A stretch of 64,000 nt of DNA from a bacterium OM1 bin76 (GCA_002238785.1 MPNA01000007.1:79583-143582); one strand, 5' to 3'; shown: positions 1 through 9,268, counted from the first letter of the stretch. Made by a program: numbers and translations. The notes: a model not told the origin generated them from the sequence alone.

Positions 1-2
1 AG

Positions 3-1490
3 TCCAGCGCCTATGTGCCGCTTGGAACGGGCACCGGGTGCACCATCATGCTGAACCGGCGGATCTGGCGGGGATCGACGCGATTCGCAGGAGAGATCGG
101 TCATCTGGATGCTCGCGCCGGGTCGGAAGAGTGCGGATGCGGTCGATCCGGGTGCGTGGAGTTGGCGGCTTCGGCAAGAGGATTGGAGCGACTGTACGCG
201 GCCTGGACCCCAGACGGGGAACGTGAGCCAGCCCATGAGATCGCCCGTGCCGCCGAACAGGGGAATCCCGAGGCGCGGGCCGCCTGGAACACCTGCATCG
301 AACGTATCGCCTGGATGTTGGAGAGCTTGGTGCTCACCGTGGACGTGGAGTCAATTGTCGTCGGCGGTGGGCTGAGACAGGCCGGCGCTCAGTTGGGGCA
401 GCAGTTGGAACTGGCCCTGCAAAGAAGGCTCTCCCCGCTAAGAGAAGCGCCGAGGCTACGCCTCTCTGCATTCGGAAACGAGAGCGGCGCCCGAGGCGCG
501 GCGCTACATGCGCTCTCAAAACTGCAGGGGCGTAGCGCCACTCGAATCCAAGCTGTGCAAAGACACACATCGACCACCGACATTCTCATGCTGGCATTCG
601 ACCACAGAACGTCGATGGTGAGGGATCTCTTCGGCGTGCCGGACATCTCTTCCCGCCAGCGATCACAGTTGGAGGACATCAAGACGCTGATCGCGGCAAG
701 CGTGTTATGGGCGGCGCCGCAAGTGTGGCCGGAGGCTCAGGTCTCGACCCTCGTGGATCCCGAATACGGACTCGCCGCTGGGAGACTCGCCTCACAAGCC
801 GGACTGCATGTGGCCCTGGCCATGGAACATTCCGGCCAGCGGGAGTTGTCATTGTTAGATACCAGCCTGCTAAAGGAGGCAATCGAAAGTCTGGAAACCG
901 TCAAGTGGGGAAAGACATTGCTCCGATGGAATCCTGGAGACACCGAGGATCGCAAAGCCAGGAACATCCAGACGCTCGAGACAGCAAAATCCCTGTGCCG
1001 TGCAATGGGCATTGACTTCCTGTTGGAACTCATCGTTCCCGCCACACCCCAGGACCTTCGAAGGTGCGGTGGCAGCAAGGAGCGATTCGACCGTGAACTG
1101 CTCCCCCACAGAATGCCCGAAGCCATACATGAACTGACAAGCCTCCTCGGGCCTCCCGACCTTTGGAAGGTTGAGGGCCTAGAGTCAGCCGCGGCCTGCA
1201 ACATGGTTGTCGAAGCGGCCCGAAGCGCAGGTTCCGTCCCGCCGATCGTGGTCCTGGGGGCGGGTTCTGGCGTAGACCGGATCAACAGGTGGTTCCAGGG
1301 CGCGGCATCGGCAAGCGCCTACACCGGCTTCGCCATCGGTAGAAGCATTTGGAAGGACCCCATCCAACATTGGATGAATGGCGAGGCAAGCCGCTCCCGA
1401 ACCCAGCAGGTCATAGCTTCCCGCTTTCTTCGATATGTCGATGACTACCGGATCGCAGTGAGGGTCGCGCCGGTTTCGGATTTCCTATGA
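3..1490 (+). CDS. ROK-family sugar kinase fused to a DUF2090 (aldolase-like) domain, 5' partial
   Basis: The reading frame is open to the left edge, so the kinase N-terminus lies outside the window. The first ~170 visible residues are the C-terminal half of a ROK sugar kinase. They show the glycine-rich GTGTG loop, the AGEIGH segment and the zinc-binding CGCGRSGCVE motif. From about residue 190 a DUF2090 module follows, starting at LAFDHR and containing WKVEGLE and GFAIGRSIW; this family resembles the aldolase-like part of some inositol-catabolism proteins. ROK kinases phosphorylate hexoses such as GlcNAc, ManNAc or glucose. The stop overlaps the nagA start by 4 bp, so an amino-sugar substrate is likely (inference). 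The fusion is unusual. DUF2090 might act on a phosphorylated sugar acid, but its reaction here is unknown. Confidence 0.85.
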   Translation, partial: SSAYVPLGTGTGCTIMLNRRIWRGSTRFAGEIGHLDARAGSEECGCGRSGCVELAASARGLERLYAAWTPDGEREPAHEIARAAEQGNPEARAAWNTCIERIAWMLESLVLTVDVESIVVGGGLRQAGAQLGQQLELALQRRLSPLREAPRLRLSAFGNESGARGAALHALSKLQGRSATRIQAVQRHTSTTDILMLAFDHRTSMVRDLFGVPDISSRQRSQLEDIKTLIAASVLWAAPQVWPEAQVSTLVDPEYGLAAGRLASQAGLHVALAMEHSGQRELSLLDTSLLKEAIESLETVKWGKTLLRWNPGDTEDRKARNIQTLETAKSLCRAMGIDFLLELIVPATPQDLRRCGGSKERFDRELLPHRMPEAIHELTSLLGPPDLWKVEGLESAAACNMVVEAARSAGSVPPIVVLGAGSGVDRINRWFQGAASASAYTGFAIGRSIWKDPIQHWMNGEASRSRTQQVIASRFLRYVDDYRIAVRVAPVSDFL

Positions 1491-2578
1491 GCGTTGTGTC
1501 GGCTCGACGCGTGTTCGGTTCCAACGGCTGGGTCGAGGATGCGTCGGTTGAGATAACCGACGGATGGATAGAAACGGTGTCGGCTGGCGGGGACCGTCCC
1601 GGCCATGCCTATCTGATACCCGCCTATGTGGACCTGCAGGTCACCGGCTTTCGGGACATCGATCTGGCCACAACACCCCCATCCGGTTGGTCAAGAATCG
1701 GCGACGAACTGGCCGGGCATGGGGTGACATCTTGGTTGCCCACCCTGGTCTCCCGGCCCTTGGCCGAATACCCCCGGTGGCTGGAAGGAGCGGCCCAGGT
1801 GATGTCTCTCCAGAACCCCGGCGTTGCCCGCATCCTGGGAGTGCACCTGGAGGGACCGTGGTTGGGGAGTCGCGCCGGAGCACATCTTGACCTCGCCGCC
1901 GGCTCGGTGAATGTGAACTGGATCAAAGAACTGCCCAACCACGTAAAGGTGGTCACTCTCGCCCCCGAGCGGTCCGGCGCCCTCGACGCCATCGACGAAC
2001 TCCGGGCCCTGAACATCGTGGCGGCGCTGGGGCACACCGACGCCGATCACCAGACGGCGACCGCCGCCTTCGATCAGGGCGCCACCCTGCTCACCCACTG
2101 CTTCAACGCCAACCCGCCCCTCCACCACAGATCTCCCGGCATCCTCGGCGCGGCGCTGGCCCGTGACGATGTCTTCGTGAGCTTGATTGCCGACGGCGTA
2201 CATGTTCATCCTGATGTGATCAGGATCACCATACGCGCCAAGGGGCCGGACAGGGTCGCCCTCATTTCCGACGCCTCAGGCTGGGAGCGAGGGGTCCTGG
2301 GATCGCAACCCACTCAACTGATCGACGGCGCCCCCCGTCTGGCCGACGGATCCCTGGCAGGCAGCGCCATCACCCTGGACCAGGCAGTCCGGTTCGTGGT
2401 CAATCACTGCGGGATATCTTTGCATGACGCCGTACGGTCGGCATCCACCGTGCCCGCCAACATCATCAACCGACCTGACCTGGGTCGTATCGAGCCAGGA
2501 GCCCGCGCCGACGTGGTAGCCCTTGATGAACAACTCCGCGTTAGCGCGGTCTGGATGGATGGAATTCGCGTCCGTTAG
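1487..2578 (+). CDS. nagA: N-acetylglucosamine-6-phosphate deacetylase
   Basis: This 363-residue amidohydrolase-superfamily protein has the expected family length. It removes acetate from GlcNAc-6-P to give glucosamine-6-P in the cytoplasm. Visible landmarks in order are GVHLEGPW (residues ~115-122), GHTDA, the THCFNANPPLHH metal-site region, ADGVHVHP, the catalytic-Asp segment ISDASGW, and a C-terminal composite beta-barrel ending in ARADVVALD. The first metal motif HxH is replaced by LQV, as in single-metal NagA enzymes such as that of E. coli. The ATG overlaps the stop of the ROK-DUF2090 gene (ATGA), which indicates translational coupling in a GlcNAc-use operon. Confidence 0.93.
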   Translation: MSVVSARRVFGSNGWVEDASVEITDGWIETVSAGGDRPGHAYLIPAYVDLQVTGFRDIDLATTPPSGWSRIGDELAGHGVTSWLPTLVSRPLAEYPRWLEGAAQVMSLQNPGVARILGVHLEGPWLGSRAGAHLDLAAGSVNVNWIKELPNHVKVVTLAPERSGALDAIDELRALNIVAALGHTDADHQTATAAFDQGATLLTHCFNANPPLHHRSPGILGAALARDDVFVSLIADGVHVHPDVIRITIRAKGPDRVALISDASGWERGVLGSQPTQLIDGAPRLADGSLAGSAITLDQAVRFVVNHCGISLHDAVRSASTVPANIINRPDLGRIEPGARADVVALDEQLRVSAVWMDGIRVR

Positions 2579-3019
2579 ACCCGCGACATCCGTTGGTTTC
2601 CTCAACGCCCCGCACAGGCAAATCGACCGTAACACCCCTAGGCAGTACACTACGGCCTCCGGAACCACGACCTCCCCGGGGCGCCGAAACACCTACTCAA
2701 ACGCCAAGCGTTCGCAAACCGTTCGTTTGACATCTGACCTGGGGAAACACCAACCCAAAACCGCAACCGTTCGAAACCGTTCGCCGAGGACGCTCCCGTG
2801 AGGAGCCATGCGAGTACACGACGAACGTTTTGTGGAAGACATCCCCATCCACCCTCAAATCAACTGGCGCCACCCCGAGTTGTCGGTGGTTGCCCACCCG
2901 ATTTCTGGTGTGGGCACTGCTTTCGTGCAAACGTGTGGTCGAGATGCGCCCACAAACTAAAACACCTCCAAAGAGGCCGATCCTCGATTAGATTGAACCC
3001 CAAGCACCGTTCAACAAGA
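2579..3019. other. Intergenic stretch, no recognised gene
   Basis: This stretch separates nagA from a convergent secreted lipoprotein gene. It contains repeated CCGTTCG-type words around 2715-2790. A 50-codon ORF (2808-2960) preceded by a GGAG box has no recognisable family. I see no RNA gene or clear terminator. Confidence 0.4.
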
Positions 3020-3244
3020 ATGACCCCAGCACCGCGGAAGACTGCCGCCGTCCTCATCGTTTCAGGCGCTACCGCCACAATCTACGCTTTTTTGAGCGTT
3101 CTTGAAGCGGCTGAGTCCGACCTCGCGTGGGAGAATCTATCCTTCAGGGTTTTGTTCGTCTTCACCCTGGTCGGCATACCCGCCGTCATTGTCGGTGTTG
3201 GTGGGTTGGACAGTGAGGGTGTAGGAACCGCTGCCGTATCCTGA
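3020..3244 (+). CDS. Possible small two-helix membrane protein
   Basis: A 74-codon ORF starts at ATG 3020. It has two hydrophobic stretches (around AAVLIVSGATATIYAFL and LFVFTLVGIPAVIVGV), as expected for a small membrane protein. Its last ~100 bases overlap the 3' end of the lipoprotein gene on the opposite strand, so one of the two ends may be wrong. No family is recognised. It could equally be a chance ORF. Confidence 0.22.
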   Translation: MTPAPRKTAAVLIVSGATATIYAFLSVLEAAESDLAWENLSFRVLFVFTLVGIPAVIVGVGGLDSEGVGTAAVS

Positions 3245-4588
3245 CACTTCGACATAGGAGGCCCCTGTGATTGGCGCTTCCCAGACCAGATACGACGCCA
3301 GTGATCCTTCTTGGTCGTCGTTCCATCCAAGCTCGGTGCCGTTGTGGTCGTAGACCGCAACGATTGAATCGGATAGGGTGCCAAGCTCCACCCCTATCTC
3401 GTACAACTCGCCCGCTGCCGACTCGAAGACGAACACGTCCACATCGGAGGCGTACTCCAAAACACCATCCACGGGTTCCCCCATCTCCAACAGGGCCGCG
3501 CCGTCGATCTGATCCGGATGGTCGTCCACGATATCGGAGAGTTCCACCGTCACCGTGTAAGACCCAGGGTCTTCACCCTCCACAACAACATAGAAGTCGC
3601 CGCCGGCCGGTGCCTTCCACAACATATACGACGCCAACGAACCCTCGTAGAAGGCGTTCCCTGCCAGTCGGGTCTCGTCTCTGTCATACACGGTGAGAAC
3701 CGAGTTGGGAAGAGTGCCCAGGTCCACCCCTATCTCGTACAACTCACCCCCTGCTGCCTCGAAGACGAACGCGTCCAGGTCGTCGGCGTAGTCCAAAACA
3801 CCATCAACAGGTTCTCCCAACTCCACCCGGGAGGCGCCGCTGTCGATCTGATCCGGATGGTCGTCCACGATATCGGAGAGTTCCACCGTCACCGTGTAGG
3901 AACCGGCACCGTAGCCCTCCACAACAACGTAGAAGTCGCCGCCGGCCGGTGCCTTCCACAACAGATACGACGCCAACGAACCCTCGTGGAAGGTGTTCCC
4001 CGTCAGTCGGGTCTCGTCTCTGTCATACACGGTGACAAACGAGTCGGAAAGGGTACCATGGTCCACGCTTATCTCGTACAACTCGCCCGCGGCTGCCTCG
4101 AAGACGAACGCATCCAGGTCGTCGGGGTGGTCCAGCACACCATCAAGAGCTTCTCCTAACTCCACCCGAGCCGAAGCGTAGACAGGTAGTTCCGGAAGGC
4201 ATCTCAAGAAACTGGTCTCAAGCTCGAAAAACCGAATATCACTATTCAACTGAGCCCTGTTATGAACAGCAAGCTCCGAAACAATGGCAGATAACAGAGC
4301 AGCCACGTCCATCTCGGCAACGGTCTCCTCCAAACAAGCGACCAGAAGGTTGAAAGCGGCGATATCGGGACGCAGACGCTCCGGGAAAGGGATCGTGGTG
4401 GTGGTAGTGGTAGTGGGCGGAAGCGTGGTAGTGGGCGGAAGCGTGGTCGTGGTCGTAGCGCTTGTGGCGGTAGTGGTCGGCGGCAAGGTCGTTGTGGGAA
4501 CGGCAGTCGTGGGTGTCGCTTCCGGCGCCCCGCAACCCGAAACCACCAACACCCCAGCCAGGCACACACCCATCAACAGAACTCGCAC
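3137..4588 (-). CDS. Secreted lipoprotein with three PPC-like repeats
   Basis: A signal peptide ends in the lipobox VVSGC, so the mature protein is probably a lipid-anchored exoprotein. A Thr/Pro-rich linker follows (residues ~20-67), consistent with a cell-wall spacer. After a helical stretch there are three ~100-residue beta-rich repeats of bacterial pre-peptidase C-terminal (PPC) type (roughly 143-245, 250-350 and 355-465). Each contains a GELYEI strand, a tyrosine-Asp turn and a final GSYT(V/L)TV strand. The repeats are nearly identical in DNA, which points to recent internal duplication. The start is GTG 4588; ATG 4573 is an alternative. No catalytic domain is visible, so a binding or adhesive role is inference. 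Confidence 0.75.
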   Translation of the reverse strand: MRVLLMGVCLAGVLVVSGCGAPEATPTTAVPTTTLPPTTTATSATTTTTLPPTTTLPPTTTTTTTIPFPERLRPDIAAFNLLVACLEETVAEMDVAALLSAIVSELAVHNRAQLNSDIRFFELETSFLRCLPELPVYASARVELGEALDGVLDHPDDLDAFVFEAAAGELYEISVDHGTLSDSFVTVYDRDETRLTGNTFHEGSLASYLLWKAPAGGDFYVVVEGYGAGSYTVTVELSDIVDDHPDQIDSGASRVELGEPVDGVLDYADDLDAFVFEAAGGELYEIGVDLGTLPNSVLTVYDRDETRLAGNAFYEGSLASYMLWKAPAGGDFYVVVEGEDPGSYTVTVELSDIVDDHPDQIDGAALLEMGEPVDGVLEYASDVDVFVFESAAGELYEIGVELGTLSDSIVAVYDHNGTELGWNDDQEGSLASYLVWEAPITGASYVEVSGYGSGSYTLTVQPTNTDNDGGYADQGEDEQNPEG

Positions 4589-5049
4589 AACGCCTCGAAT
4601 CCTAACGCCCCCAACAAACCCGAACCGGCGAAGTTACCGGCCGAAACCGTAAACCCCGCAGTGGGCCAGTTTGGCTATCTGACCTGCAGCTTGACCCCAA
4701 AAATGAACGGGTACCTCCCATCGGGCGAGTCTTCCAAATCGTGGAGCTTCTTTTTTGCATTCACCACTCTCCCAGATCACTCTTTGAACTCTCCGCCGGA
4801 CAGAACTCTTCCTTCTGAATCTCACCGAATGCCTCCCGGAGGCACAGGCCACGGGCTGTTCCCTCGTGGTCATCGGCGGTGGGAGGGGCAGCGGCAGTTC
4901 CGGCATCCACGAGCACAGAGGCTGGGTTCAGGTATCGGCGTGGGCCTACAGAGGCCTGCGCCCAACTTGGACACCTTCCAGACCGGGACGGCGGGCAACG
5001 AGCGTTATTGTGGGGTGTGAACGGGTTAGATGGAGGGGGCAGGATTGGG
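4589..5049. other. Intergenic stretch, no recognised gene
   Basis: Several overlapping ORFs of fewer than 120 codons occur on both strands, but none shows a family motif, a good ribosome site or a signal peptide. The stretch holds the upstream region of the PPC lipoprotein gene, which reads leftward. Confidence 0.4.
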
Positions 5050-5454
5050 TCAGGTGGGCACGGAACACCGGGTTCGGTCCTGCCGCCGGGTGACTGCCAG
5101 CAGGGCGATCCATGCTGGCAGGGAAAATGCTGCCACAACAATGGCGGCAACTTCCGATTGCAGCAGGCCGGCGACGATAAAGCCGACAAATGAAAGCGGG
5201 ATCAGCACCGCCGCGCAGATGTAGGCTGTCAGGCGGGACCGGCGGTGGAGCAGCACCAACGCCAGGCTCAAGGGGATGGATGTCGGCCAGACCACCATCA
5301 TCAACGCCGATAAAAAGGCAACCCCGAACTCCAGGTCCTCTCGCTCAAAGGTCGTCCACCCGATGGCAAAATGTATAACGAAGGCGGCCGCCACGGCCAA
5401 GGGCAACAACAGCGAAAGCACTGCGGTTCTTGCTGCTATGGCCAACTTCGTCAC
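5050..5454 (-). CDS. Small four-helix integral membrane protein
   Basis: This 134-residue protein is almost entirely hydrophobic, with about four membrane segments: AVLSLLLPLAVAAAFVIHF, FLSALMMVVW with its extension, AYICAAVLIPLSFVGFIVAG and AAIVVAAFSLPAWIALL. A short basic loop (HRRSR) lies between helices 2 and 3, and a charged tail ends the protein. The family is not recognised. It has no operon partner: the left neighbour is distant and the right neighbour is an IS remnant. Confidence 0.5.
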   Translation of the reverse strand: MTKLAIAARTAVLSLLLPLAVAAAFVIHFAIGWTTFEREDLEFGVAFLSALMMVVWPTSIPLSLALVLLHRRSRLTAYICAAVLIPLSFVGFIVAGLLQSEVAAIVVAAFSLPAWIALLAVTRRQDRTRCSVPT

Positions 5455-5628
5455 TCCAAGATGGATCTAGTGCCCTGCCAAAGGGTACGGGAAACAACAC
5501 CGACCTCCAGGGCACCGTCCCAGCAGAATGATAATGAGCGTGGGAACCAACCGCTGCGCTTCAGGATCCACCGATACCGGCCGGCCAAAATCGGGTCTTT
5601 GCCGGGGGGAGGACGGTGGAACTCGACC

Positions 5629-5654
5629 GTGATGACGATCAGCGAAAGTACCCA
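5629..5654 (+). repeat. 26-bp repeat shared with position 39090 (IS end-like)
   Basis: These 26 bases recur at 39090-39115 with one mismatch; the core is CAGCGAAAGTACCC. At the second site a related copy (CGTCGAAAGTGCCC) follows a few bases later. Repeated short motifs of this kind occur at the ends of IS21-type elements. This is a remnant-level assignment. Confidence 0.4.
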
Positions 5655-5714
5655 TGCGTGTTTGAATGGGAGGGTTGAACCGCCAACCCAAACCGCTCCA
5701 TCCACACCGCTGCC

Positions 5715-5879
5715 TTGACCCAGATCGCCCGCAAAGACAGCGAAGGCCGCCGCTACTACGAAAGACTCAAAACCCGAGGAAAGACCCACAGAGAAGCCCT
5801 ACGCGTCCTCAAACGCCGAATCTCAGACCGCGTCTGGACCCACCTCCAACCACCAAAACCAACCCCCGATTTGACATAG
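5715..5879 (+). pseudogene. IS110-family transposase, C-terminal remnant
   Basis: The frame reads an Arg/Tyr-rich helix (RKDSEGRRYYERLKTRGKTH) followed by REALRVLKRRISDRVW and a stop. This matches the conserved C-terminal end of IS110 (Transposase_20) DEDD transposases. Everything upstream is missing, so it is a dead fragment. Confidence 0.65.
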
Positions 5880-6068
5880 GAGCTCACCACCACCAAACCC
5901 CCTGACCCGCCAAACTCGGGTCAGAAGCACCCGGCATCTGTGGCCGCGATACGGCATCAAGACCCTTCTTTTCCGGGTCGGTCACACCGTCAATTCCAAT
6001 AATCCGATTCCACCAAGGTGGGGCACACCTGGCCTCTCCGGTAAACCCGGAGCGGTTCAGATTTAGGT
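5880..6068. other. Short intergenic stretch
   Basis: This lies between the IS110 fragment and the 3' end of the frameshifted SLH gene. I see no gene and no clear terminator hairpin. Confidence 0.35.
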
Positions 6069-7624
6069 TTAGTTGGGTGGGGTTGGGAATCTGGTGTTTC
6101 CTTCTCCCCATGTGTGGGGTCGGATGGCCACTCCGTTGATGAACTGTGCGGCCTCGGCGCGGGTGGCTGCCCGGTTGGGACAGAACAGTCTCAGGTCGCA
6201 TCCGGGTGCCACCGAGAAGTCGGTCAGCCATGAAATACCGGTGGTGTAGAACGCATCAGTTTCCACGTCGAGATAGTGGGGTGGGGACCCCGAGTAGGTG
6301 GCTTCCACATGGTTGTATAGCAAGGTGGCCATCTCTCCTCGGGTGACGTGGTCTGTGGGGCAGAACTGCCAGGCGCCGTCTCCGAAGGTTCCGGAGGTGC
6401 ATCCATTGGTGATATCGTTGGAGACCGCCCAGCCGATCGCCTCATCGGAGAAGCTGCCTTCTGACACGTCGGAGAAAGCTGCCGAACCCCAGAACCGGGG
6501 AGTTGGTTCTCCCGCTGCTCTCCAAAGAAAAGTGACGAACTGTTGGCGGGTGAGGTTGGCTTCGGGACAGAACATGGTGGTGGTGCATCCTCGGGTGATG
6601 TTGTTCTCGATCATCCACGTCACCGGATACTCGTACCAGATCCCGGCCCGGACGTCGGTGAAGTAATCCGCAGCCGAAGGAGGCGTCTCCTCAACACCCC
6701 CGCCGGCGCTGCTCCCCCCGCCGGCGCTGCTCCCCCCGCCGGCGCTGCTCCCCCCGCCGCCCCTGCTCCCTCCCCCGCCCCCCCGCCGGCGCTGCCCCCC
6801 CCGCCGGCGCTGCTCCCCCCGCCGCCGCTGCTCCCTCCACCGCCGCTGCTCCCTCCACCGGCGCTGCTCCCTCCACCGGCGCTGCTCCCTCCACCGGCGC
6901 TGCTCCCTCTATTACGCACTACCGTCACTTCCCCCTCTACGCCATCTCCACCCCTATCCTCGTCAGACGTTCCGGCTGGACCGTCGTTGTCCACCCAGCC
7001 GTTGACGCGCATCAACATAACACCCTCCCTGGCCTCACCCTCTGTCCAGTTCCCGCCCGGCGTTTGCGCCTTGATGTAATGGCCTCGGTTGGAGATGCTC
7101 CAACCGTCTTGGACGCCGGAGTCTTCGTCTTGCGAATAGGTGATCCCCAGGCGCAGATCGACGCGCCCGGTCGTGTACAACACGAAGTGATACTTCGTAT
7201 CTGCGGACAGCACCGTGTCCGGCGGCGCCGAAAAGGCCGTCTCGGTTCCCTCAATCGAAGACGGAACTGTCAGATCCGCCAGCTTGGACTCGGGCTCGCC
7301 CCCCTCTGCAGCCGACCACAGCTCCGCCCGTATTGTACTTAAGTGTGCCATGTGAAACTGCTGCTCACCTATGGACACCTCAATGCTCTCCAACGCGGTA
7401 ACCGCCCTCCCCGTCGTGAACCCCTGCGCCAGCACATAGTCATTGGTAGGCCAATCCCACTTTGCCCGCGCCTTGCCAATATTGCCCACCAACACAATAG
7501 GGTCGGCAGACTTGTCCTGCTGAGCGAATGCGAGCTGTGCCATCGATGACAAGAAAAACACGACAACCAAAGCAGCAACCAAGAGGACAATAAAGAAACG
7601 AATCGACTGGTTGACAGTTTTCAA
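6069..7624 (-). CDS. SLH-domain secreted protein, frameshifted inside a Gly/Ser repeat
   Basis: The upstream frame (7624 to about 6790) encodes a signal peptide, then a ~200-residue beta-rich exodomain, then a (G)GGSSA repeat linker. The downstream frame (6690-6069) resumes the same linker and encodes three SLH motifs, including FTDVRAGIWYEYPVTWMIE, FSDVSEGSF and a third ending AEAAQFINGVA. SLH motifs bind pyruvylated wall polymers. The frames change inside the C-rich tract near 6760-6801, which includes an 8-C run. This could be a mutation, a slippage-controlled switch or a sequencing error. Its SLH motifs are Cys-containing (GCTTTMFCPE type), unlike the five-copy SLH family at 42-60 kb. The start is a TTG codon. 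Confidence 0.7.
6690..6910 (-). repeat. Tandem ~18-bp Gly/Ser-coding repeats with C homopolymers
   Basis: About a dozen near-identical units of the type CCGGCGCTGCTCCC(T/C)CC are arranged in tandem, with C runs of 5 to 8 bases. They encode the GGGSSA linker of the SLH gene in one frame and GGAAPA in the shifted frame. The tract is well suited to slipped-strand mispairing. Confidence 0.85.
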
Positions 7625-7933
7625 ATTGGACCCCCATTTCTTTACAAACCGTAAAGCATAGACCCTATTCGATCCGCTGACTGGAATATTCCAAGTAGTG
7701 GTATAAGTTTGAGGGAACGAGATGGTCCTGGTCGGTCGGTGTGGGTCGTCCGAAGGCGCGAATCAGGATGTTATGTCACGCAATGGTGACGCCAGCCGGG
7801 GTTCGGGCGACCGCTTCTCGGATGAACGGCGCTCCCGGGGCGGGCATCCCGTCCCCAGACCCAAAACAGGTCGACAGATCCTGGGCAAGACACCAAAGGC
7901 CAGTTTCAGAGAGAGTCAGACCCGCCCGGATCC
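7625..7933. other. Intergenic region between divergent SLH and serpin genes
   Basis: No gene is recognised. Bases near 7640-7700 are AT-rich relative to the rest of the window and probably include the SLH gene promoter. The right edge abuts an IS3-type end. Confidence 0.35.
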
Positions 7934-8004
7934 GAAGACCTTACAAGTATGAGTGTTTCCCGGAGGGTTTCTATCTTGAGAGGATGGAGATTTATGGGAA
8001 GACC
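7934..8004 (+). mobile_element. IS3-type left-end remnant (71 bp, copy 1)
   Basis: These 71 bases match 52216-52286 with a single mismatch. A shorter version lies at about 47718-47772 on the minus strand. At 52270 the same sequence runs into an IS3 OrfA start (MGRPSSYAPEVRERAVRL), which identifies it as the transposase-proximal end. Here the IS reading frame stops after MGRP and runs into the serpin gene leader. Confidence 0.6.
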
Positions 8005-8053
8005 CATCGCCATCAGCGGTTCGAGAGGGTTTGTACAATCCTGTTTTCTTGTG

Positions 8054-9268
8054 ATGCGACTGTTCGGGTTTGTGGTTTTGGTGTGTCTTGTGGCGGGGGC
8101 GTGCGGTCCCTCTGACACAACCGCGGCAGTTCTTGAACCGGTTGGCGAGCGGGCGCTTTCTGATCCTCAGGCTCCGACCGGTGACTGGGTGAGGGGTGTC
8201 AACACGGCCGGGTGGGATTTCCACCGGCATCTGGGGGGTAACGCGGTTTCCAGTCCGGTGAGTATCGGGGTTGCGTTCAGCCTGGCCCGGGCCGGGGCGT
8301 CGTCCGGTTCCGAAGCGGCGCTCGACAAGATCTTCGGGTTCCCCCGGGTTGGTGTACACAGCGCTGCTAACACCGTTGATCTCTCACTTGCCCAGGCATC
8401 GACGGATCCCACCATCCTGGAGATCGCCAACCGTCTCTTCCCCGATCACGATTTCTCGCCACTGCCCGAGTTCCTCGAGATCGCCTCCGCCCGATACGGA
8501 GCGGCTATCCAGCCCATCGACACCGCCGATCCACCCGCCGCGGTCGACAGCATCAACCAGTGGGTATCGGAAACCACCCGCGGTCTCATTCCCGCCATCG
8601 TCACCGAAGACGTCGTCCGGGACCAGCGGATGATCCTCGCCAACACGGTGTACTTGAAGGCGGACTGGACCGACCCTTTCCCAGCGGATTTGACCAGCGA
8701 CGGCCGGTTCACCACCATTGACAACCGATCGGTAACAGTACCGTTCATGCACGACCTAGAACCGATCGATCGTCGCTACGTCCGCCTCGAAAACGCCGAC
8801 GCCGTCGAACTTGCCTACCAGGGCGGCGAACTGGCCATGTGGCTCATCGTCCCCCACCACCGCAGCGGCCTCGGAGCGGTCGAGGAATCCCTCGACGCCC
8901 AAGCACTGACCGCACTGGCAGACACCGCTCAACAGGGTCTCGTCGACCTCACCATGCCCAAATGGGAACAGACCCTGCCACCCACCGACCTGTTCGAATG
9001 GCTCTGCCCACAACGATTCTGCGCGGGAGCGCCCTTCGATGGCATCGCCCCCGGTATCTTCATCACCGCCGCCCTTCACAGCGCCAAAGTGATCGTCGAC
9101 GAAAAAGGCACCGAGGCAGCCGCCGCCACCGGCATGGGCTTCCCAGTAGAGGAATCACCCCCAGCCGATCTCACCATCATCGCCGACCGGCCCTTCCTGT
9201 GGACCATCATCCACCAAAACACCAAAGTCGTCCTGTTCATCGGACGCCTGACCGACCCCACCGCCTAA
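8054..9268 (+). CDS. Serpin-family serine protease inhibitor, lipoprotein
   Basis: The protein is a full serpin of ~400 residues. Hallmarks are NAVSSPVSIGVAFSLA near the N-terminus, ANTVYLKADWTDPF, TVPFMH, the hinge EKGTEAAAATGM, and the C-terminal DRPFLWTIIHQNTKVVLFIGRL. A short hydrophobic signal ending LVAGACGPS suggests lipid anchoring on the outer face. I chose ATG 8054 because the upstream in-frame codons from 7949 are IS3 end sequence. Serpins trap target proteases irreversibly through the reactive-centre loop. Counting from the hinge, the cleavage site falls around PVEESPP, so P1 is probably acidic (Glu). That would suit a Glu-specific rather than trypsin-like protease (inference). 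It stands alone with no operon partner. Confidence 0.9.
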   Translation: MRLFGFVVLVCLVAGACGPSDTTAAVLEPVGERALSDPQAPTGDWVRGVNTAGWDFHRHLGGNAVSSPVSIGVAFSLARAGASSGSEAALDKIFGFPRVGVHSAANTVDLSLAQASTDPTILEIANRLFPDHDFSPLPEFLEIASARYGAAIQPIDTADPPAAVDSINQWVSETTRGLIPAIVTEDVVRDQRMILANTVYLKADWTDPFPADLTSDGRFTTIDNRSVTVPFMHDLEPIDRRYVRLENADAVELAYQGGELAMWLIVPHHRSGLGAVEESLDAQALTALADTAQQGLVDLTMPKWEQTLPPTDLFEWLCPQRFCAGAPFDGIAPGIFITAALHSAKVIVDEKGTEAAAATGMGFPVEESPPADLTIIADRPFLWTIIHQNTKVVLFIGRLTDPTA

